From assembly GCF_001544695.2 (NCBI RefSeq), contig NZ_FCOM02000006.1, positions 124,001 to 188,000 of the forward strand: a stretch of DNA of 64,000 bases. The letters are read 5' to 3'. Of this stretch, positions 9,909 to 19,850 are shown one piece after another (position 1 is the stretch's first letter; each line of letters starts with the position of its first letter). The position numbers were made by a program, and so were the translations under genes. This stretch comes from Caballeronia arvi (GTDB taxonomy: Bacteria > Pseudomonadota > Gammaproteobacteria > Burkholderiales > Burkholderiaceae). The notes under the pieces were generated by a model. The model was not told the DNA's origin, did not search any database, and worked only from the letters and a program-made list of their open reading frames with translations.

Positions 9909-11024
9909 TCAGAAGCGATGCGAGACGCCCGCGCCGACGAGGATCTGCTTCTCGCCCGGCCCGACCGCCGTGAGGCCTGGCCAGGACGTCGTCGCGAGGC
10001 CGTTGTTCTTCATGTAGCCCGCGCGCGCGTAGAGGGACGTGCGCTTCGAAAGGGCGTGATCCGCGCCCAGCTCGATGCCCCAGGTGTTGTCGTGCACGCC
10101 GCGCGCGAGGCGCTGGAAGCCGGCGATTTCGATGGCGTCGGCGGGCGTCGCCTGGATCGTCGCGCCGAGTTCGGCGACGCTGAACGGATGCGCCGCATTG
10201 AGGCGCGCGGCGACCGAGCCCGCGGCGGGATCGTGCGGCTTGTGATACGCGTAGTTGAACTGCAGATTCACGATGCCGATGCGGTATGCCAGCGCGCCCG
10301 TGAAGTGCTCGACGGACACCGTGTTCACCGCGGCTGGCAGCCCCGGAATGCTCTTCGAGCCCGGATGCTGGAACTGATACGACATGCCCACGTAGAGCCC
10401 GTAACCCGCGTAGGTTCCGGCGATATCCAGCAAATTGCCGGCTGTCTGCGGATAAGGCTGCGTGACCGTCGCCGCGAGCGCATACATGCTCTGAAACTGG
10501 AAGCCGCTGATATTGGGCGACTTGTAGAGGATCGCGTTGCTGGAGCGTCCGCCGGGGGTGGCCGTGGCTATCGTATTGCGGTCGATGGTCGTCGCCATCG
10601 CCGCGAGCGGCGAAAGCACCTCGTTCGCGCGGAACGGATCGGACGGGTAGATCGCCCAGAACGTCGGCTGATATTGCCTGCCGAGCGTCAGCGAACCGTA
10701 CTTCTCGTGCGCCAACCCGACCCACGACTGGCGATAGAACATCGCGGAGGAATCGGCGAGGAACGTGCCGTTGTTGAGGTTGTAGCCGCCTTCGAGGTTG
10801 AACACGGCTTTGAGGCCGCCGCCGAGGTCCTCGGTGCCCTTCAGGCCGAACATCGAGCCGGTGTTGCCGCCGCTGCGCATCGACCAGGACTGGGTTCCGC
10901 CGTTGTTGAACCACTGAAAGAATGTATCGGCGACGCCATAAAGCGTGACGCTCGATTGCGCCGCCGCACTGCCGGCCGCAATCGCGAGTGTCGCGCCAAC
11001 GACGCCTTTCCTGATGAAACGCAT
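9909..11024 (-). CDS. Gram-negative porin (OmpC-like, Burkholderia type)
   Basis: This 371-aa outer-membrane trimeric porin has a signal peptide MRFIRKGVVGATLAIAAGSA ending AAAQ. The mature start is the hallmark QSSVTLYGVADTFFQ, followed by the conserved SMFGLKGTEDLGGGLKAVF and YGSLTLGRQYQP; the C-terminus VGAGVSHRF ends in the Phe recognised by the BAM machinery. I chose the ATG at 11024 because GAGGAG lies six bases upstream; the frame extends further back but without signal-peptide logic. It is divergent from the LuxR/MalT-type regulator at 11328, which may control it. It lets small hydrophilic solutes through the outer membrane; selectivity is unknown. Confidence 0.93.
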   Translation of the reverse strand: MRFIRKGVVGATLAIAAGSAAAQSSVTLYGVADTFFQWFNNGGTQSWSMRSGGNTGSMFGLKGTEDLGGGLKAVFNLEGGYNLNNGTFLADSSAMFYRQSWVGLAHEKYGSLTLGRQYQPTFWAIYPSDPFRANEVLSPLAAMATTIDRNTIATATPGGRSSNAILYKSPNISGFQFQSMYALAATVTQPYPQTAGNLLDIAGTYAGYGLYVGMSYQFQHPGSKSIPGLPAAVNTVSVEHFTGALAYRIGIVNLQFNYAYHKPHDPAAGSVAARLNAAHPFSVAELGATIQATPADAIEIAGFQRLARGVHDNTWGIELGADHALSKRTSLYARAGYMKNNGLATTSWPGLTAVGPGEKQILVGAGVSHRF

Positions 11025-11327
11025 GAGTGTCTCCTCGTTGTGGGAATCTGGTGTGTCCGGTGCGCTCGATCGACGCACGCCGACGCCGCACCGCCCCTTC
11101 CGATGCAGTGTTGCAGGCGATCCCGAACGCACCACTACCCGAAGCGAGTAGGCACGGGAATACCCGCATCGCGTTCGGTATCGCCGCCCATCTACCACTC
11201 ACGCGAATGTCTGGCAATTGCTTTATTCCGAATTATTTGGACACACACGTACACATGTTCCCTAGCGGGCGGTTTGACTGCTGAACGTTAAAATCAGTGA
11301 AGCTCCATTGAATGACGCAGGTGTGTG
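11025..11327. other. Divergent promoter region between the porin and the LuxR-type regulator
   Basis: About 300 bases with no gene. The part next to the regulator (11208-11300) is AT-richer (TTTATTCCGAATTATTTGG) and probably contains the promoters. I cannot assign a specific operator. Confidence 0.5.
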
Positions 11328-14138
11328 ATGACTGAAACGATCGTCCTTGGCAATCCGAATCATGTCGATCCTGACGCAGCGGCGGCGGCCGGCTCGCACG
11401 CAACCGGGTTCGCGTGCGCGTCACCGCGCGCGTCGACGCTCGTCCTGGGCCGCGAGCGGCTCGTCGCGCAGCTCGTCGAGGCGCGCCGCAAGCGCTGCAT
11501 CGTCATGCAGGGTCCGGCGGGCTATGGCAAGACCACGGCGCTCATCGCGTGGCGCGAGGCGCTCTATCCGCTCGCGTTCCAGGTCGCGTGGCTCACGCTC
11601 GCCGATGAAATCGACGACCCCGCGCCCTTTCTCGACGCGCTCGCCGCGAGCCTCGCGCAAGTCGATCCGTCGATCCCCCGCGACGCCGCGCTGCTCGGCG
11701 GCCGCGGCACCGACGACGAAGCGATCGAGCGCACGATCATCGCGCTCGTGCGCGGCATCGCGAGCCGTCAGGGCGATCTCGTGCTCGTGTTCGACGATCT
11801 GCACCGGCTGACGGATCGTCGCTGTCATCGATCGCTGCAATGGCTGCTCGATTACGCGCCGCCGAATCTGCACGTCGTGTTCGCGTCGCGCGGGGCGATT
11901 CCGCTGTCGGTCGGGCGCATCCGTGATGCGGGCCTGCTGCTCGAACTCGACATGCGCGATCTGCGTTTTTCGATGGCGGAATCGAAGGCTTTCCTGAAAT
12001 CGCAGTTCCCCGAAATCGATTCGCGCGACGCTCGCCAGATGCACGAAATGACCGACGGCTGGGTCGCGGGCCTGCAATTGATGGTGGTCGGCGCGAAGCG
12101 CAGGAAAGCGGCGCCGGCGACACTCGCAGCGGGCGATGCCTTCGCGGGCATGCGACATCTCGACGCCCACACCTTCGCGGAATATTTCGAGCGCGAAGTG
12201 CTGTCGAGCCTTGCCGCGAACGAGGTCGAACTTCTCGTGCGCATGGCCGTATGCGAGCGGCTATGCGCGCCGCTATGCGTTGCGCTGCTCGGCGGCACCG
12301 ATCACGCGGACAGCGTGCTCAGGCTGATCACGCGTCTCGAAAGCGATAATCTCTTTCTCGCGCCCGCGGGTCACGATGCGCGCCACGCGTGGTATCGGCT
12401 CAATCCGCTCTTTCGCGAAACACTGCTGGAACGCTTCCGCAAGCGCAGCGCGACGCAGCAGCGGCAGGTGCATTACGCGGCGTGGCAATGGTTCCGCGAG
12501 CACGATCACGCCGATGAAGCCGTGCGCCACGCCGTGCTCGCCGGCGAGCCTGCCGCGGCGGCGGATCTCGTCGCGCGGATTGCGCGCAGCCTGCAATTGC
12601 GCGGCGACTTGCGCAAGGTCGTCGCGCTGATGCGGCTGTTGCCGCCGGCCGAGATTCAGGCGCGCATCGGCCTGCGGCTGTGGATGATCCATCTGCATCT
12701 GTACGCGCGCGAGTTCGACGCGTGCGCGGACGCGATCGAGCGGCTGCGCGGCGATCTTTCCCGCGACGATACGAATTCCCGCTATCGGCTCATGCTGCTG
12801 GAGGGCGCGCTCGCGGTCCAGCGCGACGATCTCGACGCCGCCTGCAACCTGTTGCCGCGCATGTGCGCGCTGCCTCACGACGCGCAGGGCGTGGTCGTCG
12901 GCGCGCGCAACAATCTGCTTTCGTGGATCCACGCGCAGCGCGGCGATTTCGACGAAGCGCGCCGCGTGCAGACGGATCGCGTGCCCGCGCTTGCCGATGG
13001 CACGCCGATCATGGGCACGTCCGCGGGCGTGTTGAGCGGGCGCGCGCTCGCCGGATTCAGCCATCTGCTGCAAGGCGATCTCCTGCAAACCGAGCGCGTC
13101 TGCCGCGACGTGCTTTACGAAGCCGATCAGCGCGGCAGCGCGGCGGCCGAAGCGTCGGCGCTTGCCGCGGCGCTGCTCGGCGAAGTGCTCTACGAATCCG
13201 GCGAAACCGACCAGGCGCGCAAGCTGCTCGAAGAACGTCTCGACGTGATCGAGCGTGTATCGTTTCCCGACACGGTGATGAGCGTGCTGACCGTGCTGTC
13301 GTCGGCGCACTGGCAAGCGGGTCATCGGCTCGATGCGCTCGCGTGCCTGCATCGGCTCGAAGACTACGCCACGCGGCCCGAGCTGCGCCGCGTGCTCGCG
13401 CATTGCCTGGCGCAGCGGGTGCGGCGCGATCTGCAACGCAGCCAGTTCGACGCCGCGCGGGCGCACATCGCGCGCATCGACGCATTGGCCGCGCGCGCGG
13501 GCGTGCAGGCGTCGGCGGATTTTCAGGTGATCTCGCAACGGGCGCACATCGACTGGCGCCTCGCGCATGAAGACTATGATGCGGCGGCGCACGCGCTCTC
13601 GCCGCTCATCGATCTGTGCCGCGCGCAAGGCTGGCAGCGGCGTCTCGCTTACTTCGAAACGCAAAAGGCCGTTACGGCGCATGGCCGCGGCGATGCCGTG
13701 GCCGCGCGCAAGCTGATGCGTTCGGCGATGCGCCTCGGGCATCGTCTCGGGCTCGTGCGCACGCTCCTCGATGCCGATCCTGCCGCGCTGGACCTGATCA
13801 CGAGCGTGGCCAGCGACGAGTCGAACGATGCTGTGCTGCAGTTCTACGCGGATCGCCTGCGCGATGCGCACGCGCGCGCCACCGCGACGCCCGCCGCAAC
13901 GAAACCCGGCGCGCGTTCGGCGGACGGCAAGTCTCAGGACATCCTGAGCGCGCGGGAATCGAAGGTGCTGAGCCTGCTCGCGCAGGCGCTGCCGAACAAG
14001 AAGATCGCCCGGACGATGGGTATTTCGCCCGAGACGGTCAAATGGCATCTGAAGAACATCTACAGCAAGCTCGGCGTGTCGAGCCGCGACGAGGCCGTTG
14101 CCCGCTCGCGCGACCTCGCCCTGGGCGACGGCGCGTGA
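11328..14138 (+). CDS. MalT-like LuxR family regulator with STAND ATPase (LAL type)
   Basis: This 936-aa transcription factor follows the order P-loop NTPase, TPR-like helical region, LuxR HTH. Walker A is GPAGYGKTT (62-70); VLVFDDLHRL is the Walker B. The middle (~330-830) is a helical repeat sensor region. The C-terminus (LSARESKVLSLLAQALPNKK to EAVARSRDLAL) is a GerE-type helix-turn-helix. Such regulators bind ATP and an inducer, then activate catabolic operons (MalT, AlkS, AcoK). A GTG directly precedes the ATG used here. Its neighbours, the porin and the acyl-CoA dehydrogenase/CoA-ligase cluster, make a specific activator of that catabolic cluster the best guess. Confidence 0.9.
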   Translation: MTETIVLGNPNHVDPDAAAAAGSHATGFACASPRASTLVLGRERLVAQLVEARRKRCIVMQGPAGYGKTTALIAWREALYPLAFQVAWLTLADEIDDPAPFLDALAASLAQVDPSIPRDAALLGGRGTDDEAIERTIIALVRGIASRQGDLVLVFDDLHRLTDRRCHRSLQWLLDYAPPNLHVVFASRGAIPLSVGRIRDAGLLLELDMRDLRFSMAESKAFLKSQFPEIDSRDARQMHEMTDGWVAGLQLMVVGAKRRKAAPATLAAGDAFAGMRHLDAHTFAEYFEREVLSSLAANEVELLVRMAVCERLCAPLCVALLGGTDHADSVLRLITRLESDNLFLAPAGHDARHAWYRLNPLFRETLLERFRKRSATQQRQVHYAAWQWFREHDHADEAVRHAVLAGEPAAAADLVARIARSLQLRGDLRKVVALMRLLPPAEIQARIGLRLWMIHLHLYAREFDACADAIERLRGDLSRDDTNSRYRLMLLEGALAVQRDDLDAACNLLPRMCALPHDAQGVVVGARNNLLSWIHAQRGDFDEARRVQTDRVPALADGTPIMGTSAGVLSGRALAGFSHLLQGDLLQTERVCRDVLYEADQRGSAAAEASALAAALLGEVLYESGETDQARKLLEERLDVIERVSFPDTVMSVLTVLSSAHWQAGHRLDALACLHRLEDYATRPELRRVLAHCLAQRVRRDLQRSQFDAARAHIARIDALAARAGVQASADFQVISQRAHIDWRLAHEDYDAAAHALSPLIDLCRAQGWQRRLAYFETQKAVTAHGRGDAVAARKLMRSAMRLGHRLGLVRTLLDADPAALDLITSVASDESNDAVLQFYADRLRDAHARATATPAATKPGARSADGKSQDILSARESKVLSLLAQALPNKKIARTMGISPETVKWHLKNIYSKLGVSSRDEAVARSRDLALGDGA

Positions 14139-14165
14139 ACGCACGCGCCGGTCGCGTCTCGCGTA

Positions 14166-15317
14166 TCAGGCGACGAGCGCGCGCGTGCCCAGGTCCATCG
14201 GCAGGTTTGCGAGCACATCGGCGTGATAGTCCGCATCGCCGAGACGCAGCGACGACGCCGTCAGATACTTGAAGTAATCGCCGACCGCCAGCTCCGCCGT
14301 GACGCCCATGCCGCCGTGCAGCTGCACGGCCTGCTCGCCGACGAAGCGCGCCGCGCGGCCCACCATCAGCTTGGCGGACGAGATCATGCGACGCCGCTCG
14401 GTTGCGTCGCCGACATCGATCGCCGATGCGGCCAGATGCGCCATCGACAGCGCGAGCTCCTTCTGCACGAGCATGTCCGCCACGCGATGACGCAACGCCT
14501 GGAAGCGGCCGAGCGGCTGGCCGAACTGCTTGCGCGTAAGCAGATACTCGCCGGTCATTTCGATGAGACGCGCCATCGCGCCCGCGCTCGAGGCGCACAG
14601 CGCGGCAATGCCACGTTCGAGCGCCGCTTCGAGCATCGCTTCGCCGCGCGCGCCATTACCGAGCATCGCGCTTTGGGGCACGCGCACCGCTTGCAACGTG
14701 ACCTCGGCCGCACGTTCGCCGTCGAGCATGGGATACGCGCGCACCGACACGCCCGCCGCCGACGCCGGCACGATGAATAGCGACAGCGCCTCCGCCGACG
14801 CGTTCCACGCCGACACGATCAGCGTATGCGCGGCCTCGCCGTGCCAGACGTGCACCTTGCGGCCATCGAGCACGAAGCCGTCCCCGTTCGCCCGCGCGGT
14901 GACCGACGGGCGCGCGAAGTCATAGCGGCTTTCCTGTTCCTGAAAGGCGAGCGCCACGATCTCGCGGCCCTCCGCGATCGCGGGCAAGCACGCTTGCCGC
15001 TGCGCGTCGGTGCCTGCAAGCTCGATCAGGCCGGCTGCCATCACCGCGCAGGGAATCAGCGGTTCGCACAGCAGCGCGCGGCCGGCTTCGAACTGCACGG
15101 CGAACGTGTCGGTTGCGTTGCCGTCGAAACCGCCGTACTCCGATGAAATCGTCAGCCCGAGCAGGCCGAACTCCGCGTAGGCGCGCCAGGCGTCGCGGCT
15201 GAAACCGTCCGGGGCGCGCAGCGCCTTGCGGCGCGCGTCGATCGGATAGCGCTCGTCGGTGAAGCGCCGCAGGCTGTCCGCGAGCTGGCGCTGCTCATCG
15301 CTGTATGAAAAGTCCAT
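14166..15317 (-). CDS. Acyl-CoA dehydrogenase family protein (subunit A of a likely heteromer)
   Basis: This 383-aa FAD-dependent acyl-CoA dehydrogenase starts MDFSYSDEQRQLADSLRRF, with GAGG before the ATG at 15317; the longer open frame upstream runs inside the next gene. Family signs are GLLGLTISSEYGG (67-79), the flavin/substrate region ALAFQEQESRYDF and RKQFGQPLGRFQALRHRVADM near residue 270. The C-terminal catalytic stretch usually reading YGGTxEI is absent (SSLRLGDADYHADVL here), which suggests a non-catalytic partner. The companion gene ends eight bases upstream on the same strand, so they likely form a heteromeric enzyme of the kind used for bulky or branched acyl-CoAs. Confidence 0.85.
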   Translation of the reverse strand: MDFSYSDEQRQLADSLRRFTDERYPIDARRKALRAPDGFSRDAWRAYAEFGLLGLTISSEYGGFDGNATDTFAVQFEAGRALLCEPLIPCAVMAAGLIELAGTDAQRQACLPAIAEGREIVALAFQEQESRYDFARPSVTARANGDGFVLDGRKVHVWHGEAAHTLIVSAWNASAEALSLFIVPASAAGVSVRAYPMLDGERAAEVTLQAVRVPQSAMLGNGARGEAMLEAALERGIAALCASSAGAMARLIEMTGEYLLTRKQFGQPLGRFQALRHRVADMLVQKELALSMAHLAASAIDVGDATERRRMISSAKLMVGRAARFVGEQAVQLHGGMGVTAELAVGDYFKYLTASSLRLGDADYHADVLANLPMDLGTRALVA

Positions 15318-15325
15318 CTGCCACC

Positions 15326-16519
15326 TCACATGTCGAGAACCGCTTTCGCGATGATTTCCTTCTGCACTTCGTTCGTGCCGCCGAAAATGGTCGGCTTGCG
15401 CATGTCCAGATAAAAGCTGCCGATGCTTGCGCCATAGCCGGGTTCGGGCGTCCAGCCGTCGAAACCGTCCGTGAGCCAGTCGGGCGAAAACGGCAACGCA
15501 TTCGGCCCGGCGATATCGATATGCAGCGCCGACAACGCCTGCTGCAATTCCGAGCCGCGGATCTTGAGAATCGACGACTCCACGCCCGCGCCACGCTGCC
15601 CCACATCCGACGCAACGCGCAGCAACAGCATTTCGAGCGCCATGACTTCGGCCTCGATGCGCGCGATCTTTTCTCGCACGCGCACGTCTTCCACAAGCGG
15701 CTTGCCGTTTCTGCGCTCGCGCTGCGCCAGCGCCTTCACGTAACGCAGCTCGCGCCGGCAATTCCCGATACCGGCGATGCCCGTGCGTTCATGGCCGAGC
15801 AGATATTTCGCGTAAGTCCAGCCGTGGTTCTCCTCGCCGATGAGATTCGCGGCGGGTACTTTCACGCCGTCGAGCCAGACCTCGTTGATATCGGCGACGC
15901 CTTCGAGCGTGGGAATCGGGCGCACGGTGATGCCGGGCGACTTCATGTCGATGAGCAACATGGAAATGCCGCTCTGCTGTTTCGCCTCGGGATCGGTGCG
16001 GACCAGACAGAACATCCAGTCGGCGTGCTGCGCCAATGTGGTCCAGGTCTTTTGCCCGGTCACGATGTAGTGGTCTCCTTCGCGCACCGCCCGCGTCTTG
16101 AGCGAGGCGAGATCCGAGCCCGCCCCCGGCTCGGAATACCCTTGGCACCACCAGTCCTCCAAGGTGAGGATGCGCGGCAGAAAACGCGCCTGCTGCGCGG
16201 CGCTGCCGAACTTCATCAGCACCGGGGCGATCATGGTGAGGCCGAAAGGAAGCTGGCGCGGCGCGCCCGCGATGCCGCATTCGATGTCGAACAACAGCCG
16301 CTGCAGCGCGGTCCATCCCGTGCCGCCGCACGCCTGCGGCCAGCCGGGCGCGCCCCAGCCGCGCGAATGCAGGATGCGCTGCCAGCGCACGTGATCGTCG
16401 CGCTCCAGATGACGATGATTCAGCACCTTGTCGCGCAGATCGTGCGGGAGTCGGTCCCGCAGGAATGCGCGGATTTCATCGCGAAACGCGAGATCTTCGT
16501 TCGAATAGCTCAGGTTCAT
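15326..16519 (-). CDS. Acyl-CoA dehydrogenase family protein (subunit B of a likely heteromer)
   Basis: This 397-aa FAD-dependent dehydrogenase catalyses alpha,beta-desaturation of an acyl-CoA thioester. Visible are GWGAPGWPQACGGTGW (54-69), QGYSEPGAGSDLASLKTRA (126-144), the flavin-binding GQKTWTTLAQHADW and the C-terminal IFGGTNEVQKEIIAKAVL, intact here and missing in the partner. This is the FadE28/34-like length class rather than short-chain enzymes. It is the first gene of a two-gene unit, divergent from the CoA ligase at 16750 across 230 bases that should hold both promoters. Confidence 0.9.
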   Translation of the reverse strand: MNLSYSNEDLAFRDEIRAFLRDRLPHDLRDKVLNHRHLERDDHVRWQRILHSRGWGAPGWPQACGGTGWTALQRLLFDIECGIAGAPRQLPFGLTMIAPVLMKFGSAAQQARFLPRILTLEDWWCQGYSEPGAGSDLASLKTRAVREGDHYIVTGQKTWTTLAQHADWMFCLVRTDPEAKQQSGISMLLIDMKSPGITVRPIPTLEGVADINEVWLDGVKVPAANLIGEENHGWTYAKYLLGHERTGIAGIGNCRRELRYVKALAQRERRNGKPLVEDVRVREKIARIEAEVMALEMLLLRVASDVGQRGAGVESSILKIRGSELQQALSALHIDIAGPNALPFSPDWLTDGFDGWTPEPGYGASIGSFYLDMRKPTIFGGTNEVQKEIIAKAVLDM

Positions 16520-16749
16520 TGACTTCCTCGTTAATGACGGGCCCCTTCACAGCTTCACCATACGCGGCTCTGCGCACCGAACCGCCACCCACCTCGGGTG
16601 GTCACGCACCGGTGCGCCTTCCCCTATTCTTGGTCCAAGGGCAAACGATCTCGCCGTTCGGTGAAATCGACAAATCAAGAGCCGGAGGATGGCGCGCGGC
16701 TTCGCGGTCGCATCCGGCAACACACATCCATGCTCGGGAGACAGATGTA

Positions 16750-18654
16750 ATGAGCACGCTCGAAGCAAGCGGCAAGGTGGCACCGTCTTATCGTCCTGTG
16801 CGGTTTCCCGAGCGAAAGACGCTCGTCGAGCGCCGCGCGGACGGCACGCTGATTCTCCGTAGCGCTCGCGCGCTGCCGTGCATCGAACAGCGTTCGTTTG
16901 CGGACTTCGTGCCGCTATGGGCCGCAAACCGCGGCGACACGCCCGCGTTTTGCGAACGCGACGCAAACGGCGAATGGCGCTCGCTCAGCTGGAGCGAACT
17001 GTGGCGGCAAGTACAGGCCGTGGCGGGCGCGCTGCTGGAGATGGGGCTGAACGCAGAGCGTCCGCTCATCCTGCTGTCGGGCAATTCGGTCGAGCAGGCC
17101 GTCGTGCTTCTGGCGGCGGAATACGTGGGCGTTCCCACCGCGCCGGTCTCGCCCCCTTATGCGCTGATGAGCAAAGATTTCGCGCGCCTCAAGGCGATCC
17201 GCGAACTGGTGCCGCCGGGCGCGATATTCGTGCAGTCGGTCACGCCGTATGCGCGTGCCCTCGCGGCGCTCGAACTCGGGAATTTGCCGGTCATCGCCGT
17301 CGACGATGCGCAGCCAGGACACTTCTCGTGGCAAGCGCTCACTCGCCATCCCCTCGATGAAGCCACGCTGCGCGCGATCGACCGCGCGCACGCCGCCGTG
17401 CGCAACGAGGACATCGCCCGCGTGCTCTTCACGTCCGGCTCTACCGGTCTGCCGAAAGCGGTCCCGCTCACGTACGGCAATCTCGGCGCGGTCGCCGCGT
17501 ATTTCTCGGACAACCTGGCGTGGTTGAGCGACGCACAGCCGGTGTTTCTCGACTGGCTGCCCTGGCACCACGGTCTGGGCGGCGTGCTGAACTTCGGCCG
17601 CGCGGTCCAGTTCGGCGCGACACACTACATCGACGACGGCCGGCCCATACCCGGCATGATCGAACGCACGGTGCGCAATCTGCACGAAGTATCGTCGACT
17701 ATTTTCACGACGGTGCCCTCCGCGTGGGCCGTGCTCGCCGCCGAATTCGAGCGCGACCGGAAACTCGCCGAGAACGTCTTCTCGAACGCGTGTTTCTTCG
17801 GCTACGGCGGCGCGAGCCTGCCGACGGAAGTCTGGAAGCGCATCCAGACCGTCGCGGAGCAGACGATCGGCGAGCGCATCATGTTCTGCACCGGCCTGGC
17901 ATCGACGGAAACGACCGGTATGGGCACGCATTGCGGTTGGGCGACGGATACGCCGGGGAACATCGGCACGCCCGTGGCCGGCACGGAAGTGAAGCTCCTG
18001 CCGCTCGAAGGCGGCGACGGGCGCTATGAATTCCGTATGCGCGGTCCGCACGTGTTCGGCGGTTATATCGGCCAGCCGGAACTGACCGTGGCCGCGTTCG
18101 ACGAGGAAGGCTTCTTCCGCTTCGGCGATGCCGTGCGTTTCGCCGATCCCGCCGATCCCGAGCAAGGCATGATCTTCGCCGGACGCACGGCCGAAGATTT
18201 CAAGCTCGCGAACGGCTCGTGGGTACGCACGGGCGCGCTGCGGCTCGGGCTCATCGACTGCTGCGCGCCGCTCCTGTCCGACGCCGTGATCTGCGGTCAC
18301 GACCGCCATCATCTGGCCGCGCTGGCGTGGCCGAACGTCCCGGCGTGCCGGCGCATCGCGCCCGAGCTCGAATTGCTCGACGCGAGCGCGCTCGTCACGC
18401 ATCCGCTCGTCGTCGCCGAACTGAGCCGGCGTCTCGGGCAGCAAAAGGCCGGCGGCGCGACGCTCGTCATCGAAAGGCTGATGCTGATGGCCGAGCCGCC
18501 CTCGCTCGACGCCAACGAAATCGCCGATAAAGGCTACGTCAATCAGGCCACCACGCGGGCACGCCGCGCGCATCTGATCGACGCGCTCTATCACGCGGAT
18601 CCGGCTTCGCATGTCGCGTGTATCGGCGCTTCACCGCGCCACACGAACACCTAA
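16750..18654 (+). CDS. Acyl-CoA synthetase, feruloyl-CoA synthase-like
   Basis: This 634-aa ATP-dependent ligase belongs to the ANL superfamily. The AMP-binding P-loop is LFTSGSTGLPKAVPLTYGN, with FLDWLPWHHGLGG, FFGYGGASLP, GLASTETTG and the late motif FRFGDAVRFA / IFAGRTAEDFKLANGSWV. This combination matches feruloyl-CoA synthase-type ligases that activate aryl-propenoic or related acids. GGGAG lies a short distance before the ATG. It heads a same-strand series (ligase, acyl-CoA dehydrogenase, thiolase, two MaoC subunits, SDR) with short gaps, so it commits an acid to a beta-oxidation-like route. The substrate could equally be a cyclic or branched acid. Confidence 0.87.
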   Translation: MSTLEASGKVAPSYRPVRFPERKTLVERRADGTLILRSARALPCIEQRSFADFVPLWAANRGDTPAFCERDANGEWRSLSWSELWRQVQAVAGALLEMGLNAERPLILLSGNSVEQAVVLLAAEYVGVPTAPVSPPYALMSKDFARLKAIRELVPPGAIFVQSVTPYARALAALELGNLPVIAVDDAQPGHFSWQALTRHPLDEATLRAIDRAHAAVRNEDIARVLFTSGSTGLPKAVPLTYGNLGAVAAYFSDNLAWLSDAQPVFLDWLPWHHGLGGVLNFGRAVQFGATHYIDDGRPIPGMIERTVRNLHEVSSTIFTTVPSAWAVLAAEFERDRKLAENVFSNACFFGYGGASLPTEVWKRIQTVAEQTIGERIMFCTGLASTETTGMGTHCGWATDTPGNIGTPVAGTEVKLLPLEGGDGRYEFRMRGPHVFGGYIGQPELTVAAFDEEGFFRFGDAVRFADPADPEQGMIFAGRTAEDFKLANGSWVRTGALRLGLIDCCAPLLSDAVICGHDRHHLAALAWPNVPACRRIAPELELLDASALVTHPLVVAELSRRLGQQKAGGATLVIERLMLMAEPPSLDANEIADKGYVNQATTRARRAHLIDALYHADPASHVACIGASPRHTNT

Positions 18655-18675
18655 GACCCAACCCAGGAACCTGCA

Positions 18676-19815
18676 ATGCACATCGATCGCACCGTCTTTC
18701 GAGACGATCATGAAATGCTTCGTACTACTGCTCGCCGCTTCTTCGAGCGCGAATGCGTTCCCCGCCAGGCGGAGTGGGACAAGGCCGGCTGCGTGGACCG
18801 CGAAACGTGGCTGAAAGCCGGCAAGCAAGGCTTGCTGTGCGTATCGCTGCCGGACGAATACGGCGGTGGCGGCGGCGATTTCGGACACGTGGCCGTCATC
18901 AACGAGGAAATGACGCGCGCGGGCGTAAGCGGCCCGGGCTTCGCGGTGCATTCGGATATCGTCGCGCCGTATATCGCGCGTATCGGCAGTGAAGAGCAAA
19001 AGCGGCGCTGGCTGCCGAGCATCTGCACGGGCGAGCAGATTCTCGCCATAGCCATGACCGAGCCCGGCACCGGCAGCGATCTCAAGGCGGTGCGCACCAC
19101 CGCGCGCCGCGACGGCGATCACTACGTCATCAACGGCAGCAAGACCTTCATCACGAACGGGCTCAATGCGAATCTCGTGATCGTCGTCTGCACGACGGAC
19201 CCGTCGGCGGGTGCGAAGGGCGTGAGCCTGATCGTCGTCGAAACGACGCGCGACGGATTCCGGCGCGGCCGCAAGCTCGAGAAGATCGGTATGCATGCGC
19301 AGGACACGGCGGAACTCTTCTTCGACGACGTGCGCGTGCCGATCGAGAACCGTCTCGGCGACGAAGGCAAGGGCTTCGCGTATCTGATGGCCGAGTTGCC
19401 GCAGGAGCGCCTGAGCATTGCGATCGGCGCGGCCGCGCGACTGGAGACGTGCCTCGAACACACGCTGAACTACGTGAAGGACCGCCGCGCGTTCAATCAG
19501 ACCGTGTGGGACTTCCAGAACACCAAGTTCAAGCTCGCCGATATCAAGGCGCAGGCCATCGCCGTGCGCCTCATGGTCGATCACTACCTCGACGCGCACA
19601 TGCGGCGCCGCCTGACGCTCGAGGAATCCGCCATCGCAAAGCTCTTCGCCACCGAGTCGCTCGGCAAGGCGCTCGACGAGATGGTCCAGTTGCACGGCGG
19701 CTACGGCTACATGCTCGAGTATCCCGTCGCCCGCGCGTTCGTCGATGCACGCGTATCACGCATCTACGGCGGCGCGAGCGAGGTCATGCGCGATCTCATC
19801 TCGCGCAAGCTGTAA
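18676..19815 (+). CDS. Acyl-CoA dehydrogenase
   Basis: This 379-aa FAD enzyme has all canonical features of homotetrameric acyl-CoA dehydrogenases: LCVSLPDEYGGGGGDFGHV, IAMTEPGTGSDLKAVRTTA, GSKTFITNGLNANLVIVV, RRAFNQTVWDFQNTKFKLAD, QLHGGYGYMLEYPVAR and a C-terminal IYGGASEVMRDLISRKL. The Glu of the last block (YGGASE) is at the usual place for an active-site region. Similarity is to isovaleryl/long-chain types. It lies 21 bases after the CoA ligase, in the same operon. It probably performs a second desaturation, distinct from the heteromeric pair encoded divergently. Confidence 0.93.
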   Translation: MHIDRTVFRDDHEMLRTTARRFFERECVPRQAEWDKAGCVDRETWLKAGKQGLLCVSLPDEYGGGGGDFGHVAVINEEMTRAGVSGPGFAVHSDIVAPYIARIGSEEQKRRWLPSICTGEQILAIAMTEPGTGSDLKAVRTTARRDGDHYVINGSKTFITNGLNANLVIVVCTTDPSAGAKGVSLIVVETTRDGFRRGRKLEKIGMHAQDTAELFFDDVRVPIENRLGDEGKGFAYLMAELPQERLSIAIGAAARLETCLEHTLNYVKDRRAFNQTVWDFQNTKFKLADIKAQAIAVRLMVDHYLDAHMRRRLTLEESAIAKLFATESLGKALDEMVQLHGGYGYMLEYPVARAFVDARVSRIYGGASEVMRDLISRKL

Positions 19816-19850
19816 GGCAATCGAATCCTCAATCACTGAAGGAGAAGGAC

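Noticed and set aside
12273..14144. Long minus-strand frame of 623 codons opposite the LuxR/MalT-type gene
   Set aside because: Arg/Ala/His-rich translation without domains, no ribosome site; it is the antisense shadow of a GC-rich gene whose plus-strand product has clear Walker and HTH motifs.
18146..18164. Short repeat CGATCCCGC inside the CoA ligase gene
   Set aside because: It only encodes the local ADPADPE stretch of the protein and is too short to be a separate element.
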